From an uncultured Clostridium sp. (GTDB lineage: Bacteria; Bacillota; Clostridia; Lachnospirales; Lachnospiraceae), in contig UQFC01000069.1 of the NCBI GenBank assembly GCA_900540335.1, positions 1-14,430 of the forward strand: 14,430 nucleotides of DNA, read 5' to 3'. The position numbers and the translations under genes were made by a program. This document shows, in pieces, positions 13,845 through 14,430 of this stretch. Below the pieces are notes generated by a model. It was not told where the DNA came from and ran no database searches. It saw nothing but the letters and a program-made list of their open reading frames with translations. How positions within the stretch are numbered: the stretch's first letter is position 1; each line of letters begins with the position of its first letter.

Positions 13845-14430
13845 ATGAAAATATCCATTTACCCCAAAGATTTGCTGGAATCTGCTTGGAAAAAGGACAA
13901 AAGACTGCTGACCTGTGATGCGGATAATCCACCATGCTGCCTGAGATGCGGGCAGCCATTGGAACGACAGCTCACGGCCAATTCTCCCAGCCGCTACCTA
14001 AATGTCTATGTTTGCCATAGTTGCGGTGCAGATGAGGCTGTTCGGAATTATCAAAAAAGTCCTCTGCCTCTATCTGAATGGCATGCAATAACCAGTGGAC
14101 GACTTCTTTATCGGAAACAAAATAAACATCCCTTATTGATGCCGTCCTGCTCCTTCAGCGAAATTTTTAAAAATACTGCAAAAGATTTAGAAAAACCTTC
14201 TTCATCCTCTGCTAATGAAACTGTATATTCCCGCTCCGATTATGATGGTTATAAGTGGTGGACTACCTGGAACAACTGCAATAAAGAAAAGCCAACGCCA
14301 GCGCTAATACAAGAGATCAATCAATTTCATAATGCATTGTTTAGCATGAAAGAATTTCAGTCTCTGGATACGATGCGCCGGATATGCCGTTTTGCAGAGT
14401 GTACCAACGATTCCACAGAATATAATCTAT
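13845..14430 (+). CDS. Zinc-ribbon protein, 3' truncated
   Basis: A reading frame starting at the ATG after a strong TTAGGAGGT site runs open to the window end (195 codons), so the C-terminus is missing. Near the N-terminus there are two knuckles: C32-x2-C35 (CLRCGQPLE) and C57-x2-C60 (CHSCGADEA), a classic zinc ribbon. The later part has DGYKWWTTWNN and a helix ending MRRICRFAECTNDSTEYN, a pattern I associate with uncharacterised proteins of Firmicute conjugative elements. No catalytic site is visible. The gap from the DUF4313 stop is about 50 nt, with no promoter or terminator seen. Confidence 0.65.
   Translation, partial: MKISIYPKDLLESAWKKDKRLLTCDADNPPCCLRCGQPLERQLTANSPSRYLNVYVCHSCGADEAVRNYQKSPLPLSEWHAITSGRLLYRKQNKHPLLMPSCSFSEIFKNTAKDLEKPSSSSANETVYSRSDYDGYKWWTTWNNCNKEKPTPALIQEINQFHNALFSMKEFQSLDTMRRICRFAECTNDSTEYNL

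Noticed and set aside
1..14430. CRISPR array, tRNA, rRNA, insertion sequence, relaxase, integrase or toxin-antitoxin pair
   Set aside because: I looked for spaced repeats, tRNA-like cloverleafs, transposase or relaxase motifs and paired small toxin genes, and saw none.

Overview
The window looks like part of a large mobile element (an integrative-conjugative or plasmid/phage-like element) from a Clostridia-type Firmicute, most likely a gut Lachnospiraceae relative. The basis is indirect: moderately AT-rich DNA, strong AAGGAGG-type ribosome binding sites before nearly every gene, all genes on the + strand with short gaps or overlaps, and a gene set typical of such elements (DUF3268 zinc finger, sigma-like factors, SSB, DUF932, DUF6809-like, DUF4313). 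No relaxase, T4SS gene, integrase, tRNA, rRNA, IS or CRISPR array is visible, so the type of element is an inference. The window is cut inside a gene at both ends.

Layout. 1-1745: a truncated DUF3268 zinc-finger protein, a sigma-70-like factor and a winged-helix-like protein. 1746-2026: the only long non-coding gap. It holds a near-consensus promoter with a palindrome in its spacer, a short segment that folds on paper into a three-way junction, and a strong intrinsic terminator placed just before ssb. 2027-6259: ssb, a two-TM membrane protein, a DUF932 protein, a four-cysteine protein that may bind nucleic acid, a second sigma-like factor and an 81-aa protein. Three more intrinsic terminators lie within this series. 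6401-10356: a 297-aa protein with a DUF4942-like tail, coupled to a ~1016-aa fusion of an N6-adenine methyltransferase and an SNF2-type helicase. 10368-14430: DUF6809-like, two unrecognised helical proteins, a small zinc ribbon, a Cys-rich protein ending in a sliding-clamp-binding-type motif, DUF4313, and a truncated zinc-ribbon protein.

How the parts may work together (inference): much of the content concerns DNA handling, namely SSB, DUF932, a candidate second ssDNA-binding protein, a methyltransferase-helicase and a possible clamp-binding protein. This fits maintenance, replication or protection of the element's own DNA. Two element-encoded sigma-like proteins, a strong promoter feeding an RNA-terminator leader, and repeated terminators with no obvious new promoters suggest transcription controlled by attenuation, antitermination or an element-specific sigma factor. 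The points most worth checking are the structured leader RNA at about 1859-1992, the DUF4942-like/methyltransferase-helicase pair, and the QLSLF tail at the end of the protein ending at 13388.
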